Under the pieces are notes generated by a model that was given only the letters and a program-made list of their open reading frames with translations, was not told where the DNA came from and did no database searches. From contig JAEXOR010000048.1 in the NCBI GenBank assembly GCA_023439185.1, forward strand, positions 62,001-126,000: DNA of 64,000 nt. The letters are read 5' to 3'. The DNA comes from Bacillota bacterium (GTDB lineage: Bacteria; Bacillota; Desulfotomaculia; Desulfotomaculales; Desulfallaceae). Below, in pieces: positions 18,888 to 27,120 of the stretch. Every line of letters begins with the position of its first letter. The first letter of the stretch is position 1. Position numbers and translations under genes: made by a program.

Positions 18888-18914
18888 TGAAAAAGGTATT
18901 GCTCTCAATACCTT
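18888..18914 (-). terminator. Rho-independent terminator of the orphan receiver-like gene
   Basis: The perfect 9-bp arms AAGGTATTG (18893-18901) and CAATACCTT (18906-18914) surround a 4-nt loop. Reading the minus strand, TTTTT follows. It ends transcription from the gene at 18936 before the polysaccharide operon begins. Confidence 0.85.
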
Positions 18915-18935
18915 CCAAAGTATGAATTGTTAATT

Positions 18936-19418
18936 CTAATTCTTAATTGAAAAATTTTTCGGCAGGCCCATTGGAACTTTCTCTTTGATTTCCGGTTTAA
19001 TGCCCTTTGACGTACCCAAAAAGAAAAAATAACCGGAATAACAGGCCAGTTCCACTGCTTTCAGCAAAAAGCCAGGGAGTATCGGCCCCTGAAGATAACC
19101 GTCACACAGCCCCAGAAACTTCTTCAAGTTTTCACAGTTTACGGGTTCGGCACTGAAAAGAATCAGTTTGGTCCAACTGCAGGTTTCCTTTAATATTCTC
19201 AATACTTCACATTCGCTTTCTTCAGTGGAGTTAAGTTCATAAAAAAGGAGATCCGGTTGTAACTCGAAAGATTCCTTTAAAACGTCAGCTCCTTCGTTGC
19301 CGATAACCTCCAGATTTTGGGCGGTATTAATGATCAGGGCCACCCCGCCCCGGATCACCCTGCGGTTACTGGTGACTATCACCTTTACCTTTTGCACGTT
19401 AGTCCTCCTAAATATCAT
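18936..19418 (-). CDS. Receiver-like protein without DNA-binding domain
   Basis: A 160-aa protein resembling a CheY-like receiver domain: KVKVIVTSNRRVIRGGVALIINT at the start and GYFFFLGTSKG near the end parallel the neighbouring LuxR-type regulator (LLIASEDSSARRGLAAIFN, GILCLPGSYKK). The position of the phosphoacceptor aspartate reads LLFYELN, so Asp appears replaced by Glu, and no helix-turn-helix follows. It looks like a degenerate paralogue of the downstream-numbered gene at 19554, possibly a non-phosphorylated partner or decoy. Function unknown. Confidence 0.6.
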   Translation of the reverse strand: MIFRRTNVQKVKVIVTSNRRVIRGGVALIINTAQNLEVIGNEGADVLKESFELQPDLLFYELNSTEESECEVLRILKETCSWTKLILFSAEPVNCENLKKFLGLCDGYLQGPILPGFLLKAVELACYSGYFFFLGTSKGIKPEIKEKVPMGLPKNFSIKN

Positions 19419-19440
19419 TACAAAAACCGGGGAAACATGA

Positions 19441-19465
19441 AAAAAACCTCCATAATTTGGAGGTT
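19441..19465 (-). terminator. Terminator of the LuxR-type regulator
   Basis: The arms AACCTCC (19445-19451) and GGAGGTT (19459-19465) form a 7-bp stem that on the minus strand is followed by TTTTTT. It lies 89 bp beyond the stop of the regulator gene at 19554. Confidence 0.75.
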
Positions 19466-19553
19466 ATCTAAATTTTATTGATCTTGGTTTTTTAAACAAT
19501 CGGGCTGGGGTATGAAATAAAAATCAGGGTAGTAATACTTTTTATCACTGCCA

Positions 19554-20246
19554 TTACTCTTGAACTGCGTATATGTCGTTGACCAGTCCCAATTGGTAGG
19601 AATAAACCACAGCCTGAGCACGGTTTTTCTTACCCAGTTTACGCAATATACTGCTGACATGGGTTTTGACCGTCGGTTCACTGATGAACAACTTGCATGC
19701 GATTTCCCGGTTTGAGTAATTAGCGGCCATCAGGGTCAATATTTCCATTTCCCGCCTGGTAAGAGCCTCTCCGTTTAACGTAGCCGGGCAGTGCAACATT
19801 CCCGCGCTCCGGTTTATTTCCGGTGCCGGAATCGTCATCATCTTTTTATATGAGCCGGGTAAGCACAAAATACCGGTCCGGCAGGTCAGTTCAATGGTCT
19901 TAATCAGGCACCCGCGCATTATATTTTTGGGAATGCAACTGTCGATGCCTAGGGCCAGAATTGATGCCAACCGGTCCGGGGGACCGTTTTCCACCAGCGC
20001 CACCACCAGGCTGTACGGACATTCCCGCTTCATCCTGTTGATCTTGTCGCTATTGTCCTGCATCAATAAATTCTGAGGGATATCAAGAAGAACGGCGTCA
20101 GGCTGCAACGCAGCCGACTTGCCTACCGCATCGTCCAGGGTAAAACTCCCCAGCACCTGGAAAGCTTTTTCCGAATTAAAAATAGCTGCCAGCCCCCTTC
20201 TGGCAGATGAGTCTTCACTGGCAATCAAAAGGCGAATCTCATCCAT
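19554..20246 (-). CDS. LuxR/NarL-family response regulator
   Basis: Two-domain transcription factor. The N-terminal receiver reads RLLIASEDSSARRGL and DAVLLDIPQNL, where Asp is the likely phosphoacceptor. The C-terminal GerE/LuxR helix-turn-helix is LTRREMEILTLMAANYSNREIACKLFISEPTVKTHVSSILRKLGKKNRAQAV in outline. The ATG at 20246 follows GGGGG by 8 nt and is preferred to an upstream start at 20276. No histidine kinase is adjacent, so it is an orphan. Its position upstream of the polysaccharide operon suggests it regulates that operon; this is inference. Confidence 0.88.
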   Translation of the reverse strand: MDEIRLLIASEDSSARRGLAAIFNSEKAFQVLGSFTLDDAVGKSAALQPDAVLLDIPQNLLMQDNSDKINRMKRECPYSLVVALVENGPPDRLASILALGIDSCIPKNIMRGCLIKTIELTCRTGILCLPGSYKKMMTIPAPEINRSAGMLHCPATLNGEALTRREMEILTLMAANYSNREIACKLFISEPTVKTHVSSILRKLGKKNRAQAVVYSYQLGLVNDIYAVQE

Positions 20247-20276
20247 GCTTACAACCCCCGTAAGAATAGTCACCAT

Positions 20277-20568
20277 TAATACTTATTGGTCCTATCTTCG
20301 GCAGCCGAGCTATCATTCCCGGGGTTATTTTTCGGGCGATTCTGGCTTTGCGCTCTCCCCCAAAAGCAGGAGATTGCCATTTCGGTATAGGAACATAAAG
20401 TAGTATATGTAAATCATACTAGAGCCTTATATTCCTTGACGGAAGGCAAAGTCCTGCCACGAAACATATGGCATTTTAGAATATCCTGCCTTATTGTGTT
20501 ACATGCTTCCAAAATATCCATTTTTACTGCGTTTATGGTCGTATGTTTTTTTAAAATTTTAAATAAAT
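20277..20568. other. Intergenic region, no gene seen
   Basis: Region of 292 bp between the response regulator and the PHP gene, both on the minus strand. It should hold the regulator's promoter, but no clear -35/-10 pair was found. A block near 20435-20485 with repeated GGCA/TGCC words could fold but matches no RNA family I recognise. Confidence 0.4.
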
Positions 20569-21366
20569 TTAACAATATTTTTTTCTTTGCTTAAAAACGG
20601 CTATTTTGGAATATCCAACCCGGGTCAATAATTCCACAGCCCTGTCGAATTCATGTCCCACCTGGCCGGGCAAGTGGGCGTCGGAGCCCGTGGTTACAGG
20701 CACGGCGTATTTTCGACACGCCCGCAGAAATCCTTCGGCGGGGTATATCTCCCCCGCCGGTACCCGCAATCCGGCGGTACTGACTTCCACGCAGACACCG
20801 GCTTCGGCGAAAATTCCGGCAGTCTCGTCGTACAAGTCGTTCAGGTCGAAGCCGGCGGCAAAACCGAATTTTTTAATCAGGTCCGGGTGGGCCATGATGT
20901 CAAAGAGCCGGCTCCGGGCGGCCTGCTGTACCAGTTCAAAATACCGGCGGTAAAGCCGGCCCAAATCCAGGGTTTTATAGCGCCCGATGTACGCGGGGTT
21001 GTCAAAACCCCACCCGTCGATGAAATGCACCGAGCCCAGCACGTAGTCGAAGGGATACTGTTCCAGGATGCGCCGCAAACCATCCTCGTATCCCGGGATA
21101 TAATCGGCTTCCAGGCCCAGTTTGATTGATATGTCCGGATACGCCGTCCTAAGTCTTTCCACTTCGGCCACGTAGCCGGCCAGGTCGCTTTCGGGCATGG
21201 CCAGTTCCGGGTCACGGTCGCCTTCGGCCAGCCAGTACATGGGTACATGGTCGGCAAATCCTATTTCCGTTAACCCCCGGGCCAGGGCCTGTTCTATATA
21301 TTCCTTCATGCGCCCGGAGGCATGACCGCAGCGGGCGGTATGGATATGGTAGTCGGGTAACCGCAT
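20569..21366 (-). CDS. PHP-domain histidinol-phosphatase-like protein
   Basis: Metal-dependent phosphoesterase of the PHP superfamily, most like the HisJ/HisK histidinol-phosphatases of Firmicutes. The 265 residues begin DYHIHTARCGHASG (H-x-H metal motif), then GFADHVPMYW, GLEADYIPGYE, VLGSVHFIDGWGFDNP, MAHPDLIKKFG and the last metal site GSDAHLPGQVG. Full length. No other histidine genes are nearby, so a different phosphoester substrate cannot be excluded. Confidence 0.87.
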   Translation of the reverse strand: MRLPDYHIHTARCGHASGRMKEYIEQALARGLTEIGFADHVPMYWLAEGDRDPELAMPESDLAGYVAEVERLRTAYPDISIKLGLEADYIPGYEDGLRRILEQYPFDYVLGSVHFIDGWGFDNPAYIGRYKTLDLGRLYRRYFELVQQAARSRLFDIMAHPDLIKKFGFAAGFDLNDLYDETAGIFAEAGVCVEVSTAGLRVPAGEIYPAEGFLRACRKYAVPVTTGSDAHLPGQVGHEFDRAVELLTRVGYSKIAVFKQRKKYC

Positions 21367-21389
21367 TTATTTTTTACCTCACCTTTGCT

Positions 21390-22463
21390 CTACGGATTAA
21401 GTGCCTTTACCTTTTCGGAGACCTCCCGGGTAAGCCGGTAAATCCGTTCCGCCAGGGCGGGTTCCAAAAGGCCGGAGCCGCAAGCCGGGGTAATCAGGCT
21501 CTGCCGCAGCAGGATAGCGCGGTCCACTCCCCGGCCGGTCAATTCGGACCACAACTCCTCCAGCCGCCGCAGCAACGAATCCGCGTCCTCCTCAAAAGCC
21601 TTGTCGAAGGTGGGCACGACGCCCCAGGCCATGACCCCGCCGCGTTCCAGATAGGGCTTCATTTCTTTCACGTAGGGCAAAAGGGATTCCCCGTACTGGT
21701 AAACGTCCAGGTTGATTATTTCCAGGCTGGATTCGTAAAGCACCGACCAGTCGATGGCGTCGCAGGAGTGCACCCCGGCGATACCGCCGGCGTCATGTAC
21801 AGAGGTGAAGATGGCGTTTAAGTCGGCCAGCACCATTTCCCTGGTCACGGTGATATAGCTGCTGCTGCCGTAAACCCGGATCCCCGGCTCGTCCACAAAT
21901 ATGATTACCGGCAGGCCGAATTCGGCCAGCGCGGAAACCTGCCAGCGGGCGTGCATGGCCAGTGTCTTCACCAGCAGATCGCGCAGTTGCTCCTGGTAAT
22001 ATGCCAGCCGGCCGTTTTCGTCCTTTAACTGAAACCCGATGGTCAGCGGCCCGGCCAGGTGACCCTTTAGGTAGCGGGCCTGTCCCACGCCGCTTTGACG
22101 CAGTTTGGCCACGAAGGCGTAAAAACCTGAAGCCGAGGCCGCGGGAAAAGCAAAAGTGGCTAAAGCGTCCGGATCGCCGGACTCGGCGTCCATGTACACG
22201 GTATAAAACCCGGTCAGGCGCTCGGGCCAATCCGGAGCCTCCACCGGAAAAACAACCCTGTCGCCCCTTTTTTCCAGCAAACCCATCCGCACCAGCGGGT
22301 CCAGGAACTGGTGCACGAAGCCCTCGTCGCCGCCAAGCTGGGGCAGCTGCGGCCAGTGGGGCGCTTCGGGCAAGTTCGCTGTAATTAAACTGAGCGCGGT
22401 TTCAGTATCCTTATAAGGCAGGCTGCCGATACCGGTGGCCATGCCCCGGGGGATAAAATTCAT
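21390..22463 (-). CDS. MetE C-terminal/UROD-like methyltransferase protein
   Basis: A 357-aa protein of the cobalamin-independent methionine synthase C-terminal fold. It begins GMATGIGSLPYKDTETAL and carries the zinc-site pattern VHSCDAIDW (H-x-C) and ITPACGSGLL (C). It lacks the N-terminal half of true MetE, as do related archaeal and clostridial proteins linked to methyl transfer from corrinoids. The methyl donor and acceptor are not known. The stop is 23 bp upstream of the PHP gene start, so they may be co-transcribed. Confidence 0.82.
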   Translation of the reverse strand: MNFIPRGMATGIGSLPYKDTETALSLITANLPEAPHWPQLPQLGGDEGFVHQFLDPLVRMGLLEKRGDRVVFPVEAPDWPERLTGFYTVYMDAESGDPDALATFAFPAASASGFYAFVAKLRQSGVGQARYLKGHLAGPLTIGFQLKDENGRLAYYQEQLRDLLVKTLAMHARWQVSALAEFGLPVIIFVDEPGIRVYGSSSYITVTREMVLADLNAIFTSVHDAGGIAGVHSCDAIDWSVLYESSLEIINLDVYQYGESLLPYVKEMKPYLERGGVMAWGVVPTFDKAFEEDADSLLRRLEELWSELTGRGVDRAILLRQSLITPACGSGLLEPALAERIYRLTREVSEKVKALNP

Positions 22464-22537
22464 TTTGTTTAAACCCTCCCTTGTCCCCTTTTTGCCAATG
22501 GCGTTATTTCTTTAGTATAATGCCAAAATAGATGTAA

Positions 22538-23449
22538 TTAAAGGTTTATCAGACGGCGTTTTATTTCGTCCACTGCGGCCTCGGCGGCAGTTTCTCCCGC
22601 CTGAATGCAGTAATCAATTCGGTCAAAGTCCCAGGCACTCATATTTTTGATTACCGGCCGGATCACCAGGTCGGCGTATTGCTCCAATTTCAGGGTAATA
22701 CTTTCGGAAGCGATGATCTCCAGGCTCTGGGTTAAGACGTCCACTATATTGTCCACCAAACAGGGTAGATAACCATTGTAGCCCACGTCCACCGCCACAA
22801 TGAAATCGGCGCCCATTTGCCGCAGCACGTAGGCGGGGACATTTTCCCTGACGCCTCCGTCAACCAGCAGCCGTTCGCCCATCCGCACCGGTTCAAAAAG
22901 GCCGGGTACCGCAGTGCTGGCTCTTACCGCCGTGGCCACGGGCATCTTACGGACAAAAACATCCCCGGGCGGCATAATGGTAAGCAGTCCGGGCGCGTCT
23001 TCCCGGAAAATTACCAGCGTCCCATCCCTGGCGTCCACCGCGGTAATGGCCAGCGTAATTTTTGCAGCGCCGTTCAATTGAGAATTAGTTAATAATTTGT
23101 TTATTAACGCTTTCAGTCTGCCGCCGTTCATCAGCCCCAGCGGGCGGCGGCCGGGAAAGGGAACCCGCAGCAGCCGGCAGAGGTAGTCGGCGGACATCAG
23201 CAACAAATTCACCACCGCCGAGCCATAATCAAAAAGGTCCCGGGGGCGCAGTGAGGATGTTATTCCCGCCATTTGCTCCGGTTTATATCCAGCCGCATAA
23301 AGGGCGGCCACAATACTGCCGGCGCTGGTGCCGGCCACCATGTGCACCGGGATTTCCGCTCTTTCAAATACTTTAAGCACCCCGATATGGGCGACACCCC
23401 GCAAAAAGCCCCCGCCCAGCGCCAACCCCACCACAGGTCCGTTTTTCAT
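22538..23449 (-). CDS. Patatin-like phospholipase, RssA family
   Basis: Serine hydrolase with the patatin Ser-Asp dyad: oxyanion loop GLALGGGFLRGVAHIGVL, nucleophile elbow GTSAGSIVAALY and DGGVRENVP (catalytic Asp). About 303 aa, close to bacterial RssA/YchK-type proteins. It probably acts on lipids or acyl esters inside the cell, as no signal peptide is seen. The ATG at 23449 lies 9 nt after GGGGCG; an upstream GTG at 23458 would add three residues. Confidence 0.9.
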   Translation of the reverse strand: MKNGPVVGLALGGGFLRGVAHIGVLKVFERAEIPVHMVAGTSAGSIVAALYAAGYKPEQMAGITSSLRPRDLFDYGSAVVNLLLMSADYLCRLLRVPFPGRRPLGLMNGGRLKALINKLLTNSQLNGAAKITLAITAVDARDGTLVIFREDAPGLLTIMPPGDVFVRKMPVATAVRASTAVPGLFEPVRMGERLLVDGGVRENVPAYVLRQMGADFIVAVDVGYNGYLPCLVDNIVDVLTQSLEIIASESITLKLEQYADLVIRPVIKNMSAWDFDRIDYCIQAGETAAEAAVDEIKRRLINL

Positions 23450-23593
23450 CACCAACACCGCCCCGGCAGTATTTTGGGTTTAGGAAGTCAGTTTGATAAC
23501 CGGCAACTTATTTTTCTTTAATCTTTTTAATTCTGACTCCTGACCCCTACTAAATATTTTATGTGGCGGCGCCGGTTTAGGTGTAAGCTAATC

Positions 23594-23746
23594 CTATTTT
23601 TTCAGCCGGTCCAGCTCCTCTTCCAGCTCTTCCAACCGGATAATCATGGCGGGTTTAACCGAATGAGCCGGCAATCTGCGTTTAAGGTCGGCAATTTGTT
23701 CCTCCAGCTCCCTAATCTTTTCAGCATGCCTGTTCTGATCTTTCAT
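23594..23746 (-). CDS. 50-residue coiled-coil protein
   Basis: A small gene: ATG at 23746 preceded by GGTGAGG, TAG at 23594. The product has two heptad-rich stretches, KIRELEEQIADLKRRL and RLEELEEELDRLKK, separated by PAHSVKPAM. The PAHSV..P.M linker between acidic-basic helices looks conserved-protein-like, not random. It would form a helical hairpin or dimer. Function unknown. It lies between the Fur-family regulator and the patatin gene and has a good ribosome binding site, supporting expression. Confidence 0.75.
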   Translation of the reverse strand: MKDQNRHAEKIRELEEQIADLKRRLPAHSVKPAMIIRLEELEEELDRLKK

Positions 23747-23807
23747 GTACCTCACCACCAGCGTTTAGTTCGAAATAAAAAATCCATGTCCACCGACATG
23801 GAAATAA

Positions 23808-24260
23808 TCACTCTTTCTCCCGGCCCGAGCATTTCCTGCACCAGCCGAATATCTTCAGCTCATGGTCGGTAATCTCAAAATCATATCTTTGGGTCACCCG
23901 CTGCTCCAACTCTTCCAGCAGGTCTTCGTTAACTTCCGTAATCCGCCCGCATCTGGTACAGATCAGGTGGTGGTGCCGGTGACCGTCATTGCTTTCCGTT
24001 CCGAACTCATACCGCTTTCTGCCGTCCCCGAAATCCATGCTGTGGATGATATCGAAATTAGTAAACAGTTCCAAAGTCCGGTATACAGTGGCCAACCCCA
24101 CATCTGGAGCCCTGAGTTTGACCAAGTTGTATACCTCTTCGGCGCTCAGGTGCTTATCTTTGTTTTCAATCAAAATTTTAAGCACATGCTCCCTCTTTGG
24201 AGTCAACTTATGCTCATTGGCCCGCAGTTTTTCCTCAATATCCCCGATAACCCCGCGCAT
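23808..24260 (-). CDS. Fur/PerR-family metal-dependent regulator
   Basis: A 150-aa winged-helix repressor: DNA-binding part LTPKREHVLKILIE...HLSAEEVYNLV...VGLATVYRTLELF, then the metal-binding part DGHRHHHLICTRCG and the second cysteine pair WCRKC, a structural zinc site of four cysteines. Full length. The residues that separate Fur, PerR and Zur cannot be assigned safely by eye; the HRHHH stretch fits Fur or PerR. The gene has its own sigma-A promoter at 24300-24329. Confidence 0.9.
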   Translation of the reverse strand: MRGVIGDIEEKLRANEHKLTPKREHVLKILIENKDKHLSAEEVYNLVKLRAPDVGLATVYRTLELFTNFDIIHSMDFGDGRKRYEFGTESNDGHRHHHLICTRCGRITEVNEDLLEELEQRVTQRYDFEITDHELKIFGWCRKCSGREKE

Positions 24261-24299
24261 GCCGGATCACCTCCCAGCCATTCTTTATCTTCGCCATTA

Positions 24300-24329
24300 A
24301 TTATATCCAGAATCCAACATCCATGTCAA
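24300..24329 (-). promoter_or_regulatory. Sigma-A promoter of the Fur-family gene
   Basis: On the minus strand TTGACA (24329-24324) and TATAAT (24305-24300) are both perfect consensus boxes with an 18-bp spacer. The -10 box is about 40 bp upstream of the ATG at 24260. An AT-rich tract just upstream could be the operator or an UP element. Confidence 0.85.
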
Positions 24330-24428
24330 TATGAACGTATGTCTAAAATAATAATTTATCCCCCGGTAATATCCATGCGCCGGCGGCCAATAGAAATATA
24401 ACACACGGGCAAAGGAGGCTTATCCGGT

Positions 24429-25364
24429 TTGCTGATTGTTCTTGGCGCATGTGCCGGTCTCTATATCCTGCTGCAGGGTATGCGGATTATGAAAGAGGGA
24501 TTGGAGAACCTGTCCCGGGAAAAAATGAGGCGCTCTCTAACCGCGCTGACGGCGACGCCGGTCCGCGGCGCATTGACCGGCACTTTGCTGGCCATGCTGA
24601 CCCAGAGCAGCACGGCGGTATCAGTGCTCTCGGTGGGTTTTGTCAACGCCGGTCTGATGGGACTGGAACAGGCGGTGGCCGTACTCCTGGGAGCCAACGT
24701 GGGTACATGCGTCACGGTACAGCTTATCTCCCTGGACCTGTTCCGGTTGGCCGCCCCCGCCGTCGTGCTGGGCCTGGTCCTTTGGTCGCTGAAAAGACGC
24801 GAGCCGGCGGGTCAGTTGGGACGCGCCTTATTCGGTTTCGGCCTGGTTTTCACCGGGTTGTGGTTAATGGCCGGCGCGCTGGCGCCCCTGCGGCACGCAC
24901 CGTGGTTTAGCCACACCATCATTTACCTGCAGCATAACCACCTGCCGGCGGTACTGGCCGGTGTGCTGACCGCGGCCCTGCTGCATAGCAGCGCCGCGGC
25001 CACGGGCATTGTGATGCTTTTATCCAGCCAGGGTTTAATTACATTACCGGCCGCGGTGGCCATGGTGCTGGGCAACAATATCGGCACCTGCGTAACCGCC
25101 GTGCTGGCTGCCCTGGGCGGGCCCAGGGCCGGGAAACAGACGGCGGCCGCCCATGTATTGCTCAACCTGCTGGGAGCGGCTATATTTTTGCCCCTGATTA
25201 AGCCCTTTGCTTTACTGGTGGGATTAACCGCCGCTGATTTGCCCCGCCAGATAGCCAACGCCCATACCATATTCAACATCGTCAGCAGCCTCGTCGTCCT
25301 GCCGGTGGTGCCACAGTTTACAGCACTGGTACGTTTTTTGGTACCCAGCAATCAACGACGGTAG
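24429..25364 (+). CDS. Na/Pi-cotransporter family protein (NptA-like), without PhoU domain
   Basis: Sodium-coupled phosphate symporter of the SLC34/NptA family in the cytoplasmic membrane. The two inverted repeats each carry the family signature: TQSSTAVSVLSVGFVNAG and LHSSAAATGIVMLLSS, followed by LLGANVGTC and VLGNNIGTC. About 8-9 helices. The protein is 311 aa, lacking the C-terminal PhoU-like part found in longer homologues. The start is TTG behind AAAGGAGG. Its 3' end overlaps the convergent carboxypeptidase gene by 13 bp. Confidence 0.92.
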   Translation: MLIVLGACAGLYILLQGMRIMKEGLENLSREKMRRSLTALTATPVRGALTGTLLAMLTQSSTAVSVLSVGFVNAGLMGLEQAVAVLLGANVGTCVTVQLISLDLFRLAAPAVVLGLVLWSLKRREPAGQLGRALFGFGLVFTGLWLMAGALAPLRHAPWFSHTIIYLQHNHLPAVLAGVLTAALLHSSAAATGIVMLLSSQGLITLPAAVAMVLGNNIGTCVTAVLAALGGPRAGKQTAAAHVLLNLLGAAIFLPLIKPFALLVGLTAADLPRQIANAHTIFNIVSSLVVLPVVPQFTALVRFLVPSNQRR

Positions 25365-26626
25365 TCTCGTTTGGGGTATGGCAGTCTGGACCGGCGCCGG
25401 CGGCTGCGCGTATAAAGCCGGTAAAGCAGGAGCAGTACAACCGCGCCGCCTGCCGGCCACACCCAGGGGTAACTGGCGGTGCTGCGCGGGACGGCGCTCA
25501 CCGTCACCAGGGCTACCCGGCCCAGCTCGCGCCCTTGGGCTTCCAACACCAGTTCACCCAATTGCTCCCCGGCTGCCAGCGGCGCTTCTATATTTTCATC
25601 CAGCTCAACCCGGCGGGTAACTTCCGGGTTTTCACCCACGGGAAAGTTATAATAAAAATAACCCGCGGTTTCCAGCACCGCGTTTTCCGACCCGTTCTTA
25701 ACCGGAGCATCGGTAATCATCTGCCGCGGCGTGATCAACTCCACCGGTGCGAAAGCCTGGAAACCGTAATCCATCAGCGCGGCGGCGTCAGTCCACAGGC
25801 TGGAGCCCTGACTGTTTAGCACCACGGCAATCATCTCCCGCCCGTCCCGCCGGGCCGAGGCTACAATACATTGCCCCGCGTCCACGGTATAACCGGTTTT
25901 TATGCCGTTGGCCCCCTGATAACCGGAATACCCTCCGGTCAGCAGCCGGTTATGGGTGTAAAAATCCTCCTGCAGCGGCCCGTGGACCTGCTCCAATTTT
26001 TCAACGCTCTGCAGCAGCTCCGGGGACATATACTTTCTACGGTCCAGCTTGATATTCACGGTGCCGGCGATACGGCGAAAAGCCTCGTTCCGCATGGCTT
26101 CCCGCCCGATTAAAGCCAGGTCCCGGGCAGTGGTGTAGTGTTCGGGGTCGGGTAAGCCGTGCGGGTTGGTGAAATGGGTGTCGCCGGCGCCCAGTTCTCC
26201 GGCCCGCCGGTTCATCAGTCCGGCAAACCCGGCCGCCGAACCGCCAAGGTGCTCAGCGATGGCTTCGGCGGAATCGTTGGCCGAGGTCAGCATCAGCATG
26301 TACAGCATATGCTCCATGGGCAGCTTCTCCCCGGGCTGCAGACCAACCCGTGAACCGTCCACGGATGACGCTTCGGAGCTTACTTCCACCATCTCGTCCA
26401 GGGATGATTTTTCCAGTGCCAGCAGCGCGGTCATAATCTTGGTGGTACTGGCCGGATACATTTTCCGGTCGGCTTCCTTTTCGTACAGCACCTGTCCGTT
26501 TTCAGCATCCATCACCAGCGCCGCCGTGGATGTCGTAACCGGTTCCGCGGGCGGTCCGGCCACCGCCGGCGACGCGTTAAAGCATATCGACAGCATGATA
26601 AACATGATTATTATTTTCCTGATCAA
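25352..26626 (-). CDS. D-alanyl-D-alanine carboxypeptidase, PBP5/DacF family
   Basis: Removes the terminal D-Ala of peptidoglycan stem peptides outside the membrane. It has a signal peptide (first ~23 residues), the active-site motif PASTTKIMTALLA (S-T-T-K), the second motif TSANDSAEAIAEHLGG (S-A-N) and GIKTGYTVDAG (K-T-G). A PBP5_C domain follows, then a C-terminal hydrophobic helix (about 395-412) and a basic tail, the usual membrane anchor. At 424 aa it resembles the sporulation-associated DacF group, but DacA cannot be excluded. Confidence 0.92.
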   Translation of the reverse strand: MIRKIIIMFIMLSICFNASPAVAGPPAEPVTTSTAALVMDAENGQVLYEKEADRKMYPASTTKIMTALLALEKSSLDEMVEVSSEASSVDGSRVGLQPGEKLPMEHMLYMLMLTSANDSAEAIAEHLGGSAAGFAGLMNRRAGELGAGDTHFTNPHGLPDPEHYTTARDLALIGREAMRNEAFRRIAGTVNIKLDRRKYMSPELLQSVEKLEQVHGPLQEDFYTHNRLLTGGYSGYQGANGIKTGYTVDAGQCIVASARRDGREMIAVVLNSQGSSLWTDAAALMDYGFQAFAPVELITPRQMITDAPVKNGSENAVLETAGYFYYNFPVGENPEVTRRVELDENIEAPLAAGEQLGELVLEAQGRELGRVALVTVSAVPRSTASYPWVWPAGGAVVLLLLYRLYTRSRRRRSRLPYPKRDYRR

Positions 26627-26709
26627 TATTTTTCTCCCATTTTCTGAATTATTGAAGAAGTGTAAAAAGAATCGGGCCGGATAAACTAACCCGGAAAGGA
26701 GTTGAGCAT

Positions 26710-26853
26710 ATGACTCAGATGAATACCCAGGGCATGTCCGCGGCCCAACTGGATGAACGTCAGTTGCAACAACTTATGGCGGCGGAAAAAGAGCTTAACA
26801 GTGCCGGCAACGGCCAAAAAATTTATTTGCTGGCGGTGGCTCGTCCTGATTAG
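26710..26853 (+). CDS. 47-residue protein of unknown function
   Basis: ATG at 26710 lies 8 nt after AAAGGAG, an excellent ribosome binding site; TAG at 26851-26853. The sequence is MTQMNTQGMSAAQLDERQ, then LQQLMAAEKELNS and KIYLLAVARPD: a helix-forming amphipathic middle and a hydrophobic end. It is divergent from the carboxypeptidase gene. I do not recognise a family. The stop codon is part of a 19-bp hairpin with the following repeat, which would act as its transcript end. Confidence 0.65.
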   Translation: MTQMNTQGMSAAQLDERQLQQLMAAEKELNSAGNGQKIYLLAVARPD

Positions 26854-26936
26854 AGGTTGGAGGTTGGAGGTTGGAGGTTGGAGGTTGGAGGTTGGAGGTT
26901 AGATCCAACCTCCAACCTCTAATATCTAACCTCTGA
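26850..26936. repeat. Tandem GGAGGTT repeat with inverted complement
   Basis: Six consecutive GGAGGTT-type heptamers (about 26853-26901) are followed by TCCAACCTCCAACCTCTAA. Bases 26850-26868 and 26904-26922 are perfectly complementary over 19 bp, and a second inverted part (ATCTAACCTCT) follows. Runs of GG spaced by one or two bases could also form a two-tier G-quadruplex. It lies between two convergent small genes, so a bidirectional transcript end is plausible. Confidence 0.85.
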
Positions 26937-26937
26937 T

Positions 26938-27087
26938 TTACGAGGCCAGCCAAACAAATAAGGCCATTAAAAAGGAGCTAAAGGTAAAAAACAAAAATAT
27001 GACCAGAAAAACGGGATCGACATGCAACCTGCCGATCTTGATTTTTTTTGGGCTCTCCGGAATTTTCTTTTTGCCCTCACCGTCCAT
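26938..27087 (-). CDS. 49-residue single-pass membrane protein
   Basis: ATG at 27087 behind AAGGGGAAGCG, TAA at 26938-26940. The basic N-terminus (MDGEGKKKIPESPKKIKIG) is followed by one strongly hydrophobic helix from PVFLVIFLFFTF to WLAS at the C-terminus. The positive-inside rule puts the N-terminus in the cytoplasm. Function unknown. It sits 33 bp downstream of the start region of nothing else on its strand; the radical SAM gene at 27121-28248 lies directly upstream, so the two are probably co-transcribed. Confidence 0.7.
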   Translation of the reverse strand: MDGEGKKKIPESPKKIKIGRLHVDPVFLVIFLFFTFSSFLMALFVWLAS

Positions 27088-27120
27088 AACGCTTCCCCTT
27101 TCGGACGCAAGCCGGAGCTA

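Noticed and set aside
20430..20490. Possible c-di-GMP-I type riboswitch (GGCAAAG...TGCC words)
   Set aside because: The order of the conserved blocks is wrong, no GNRA receptor helix can be formed, and the next gene on that strand is in the opposite direction.
26854..26900. Direct heptamer repeats as a CRISPR array
   Set aside because: The units are contiguous with no spacers and only 7 bp long, and no cas gene is present.
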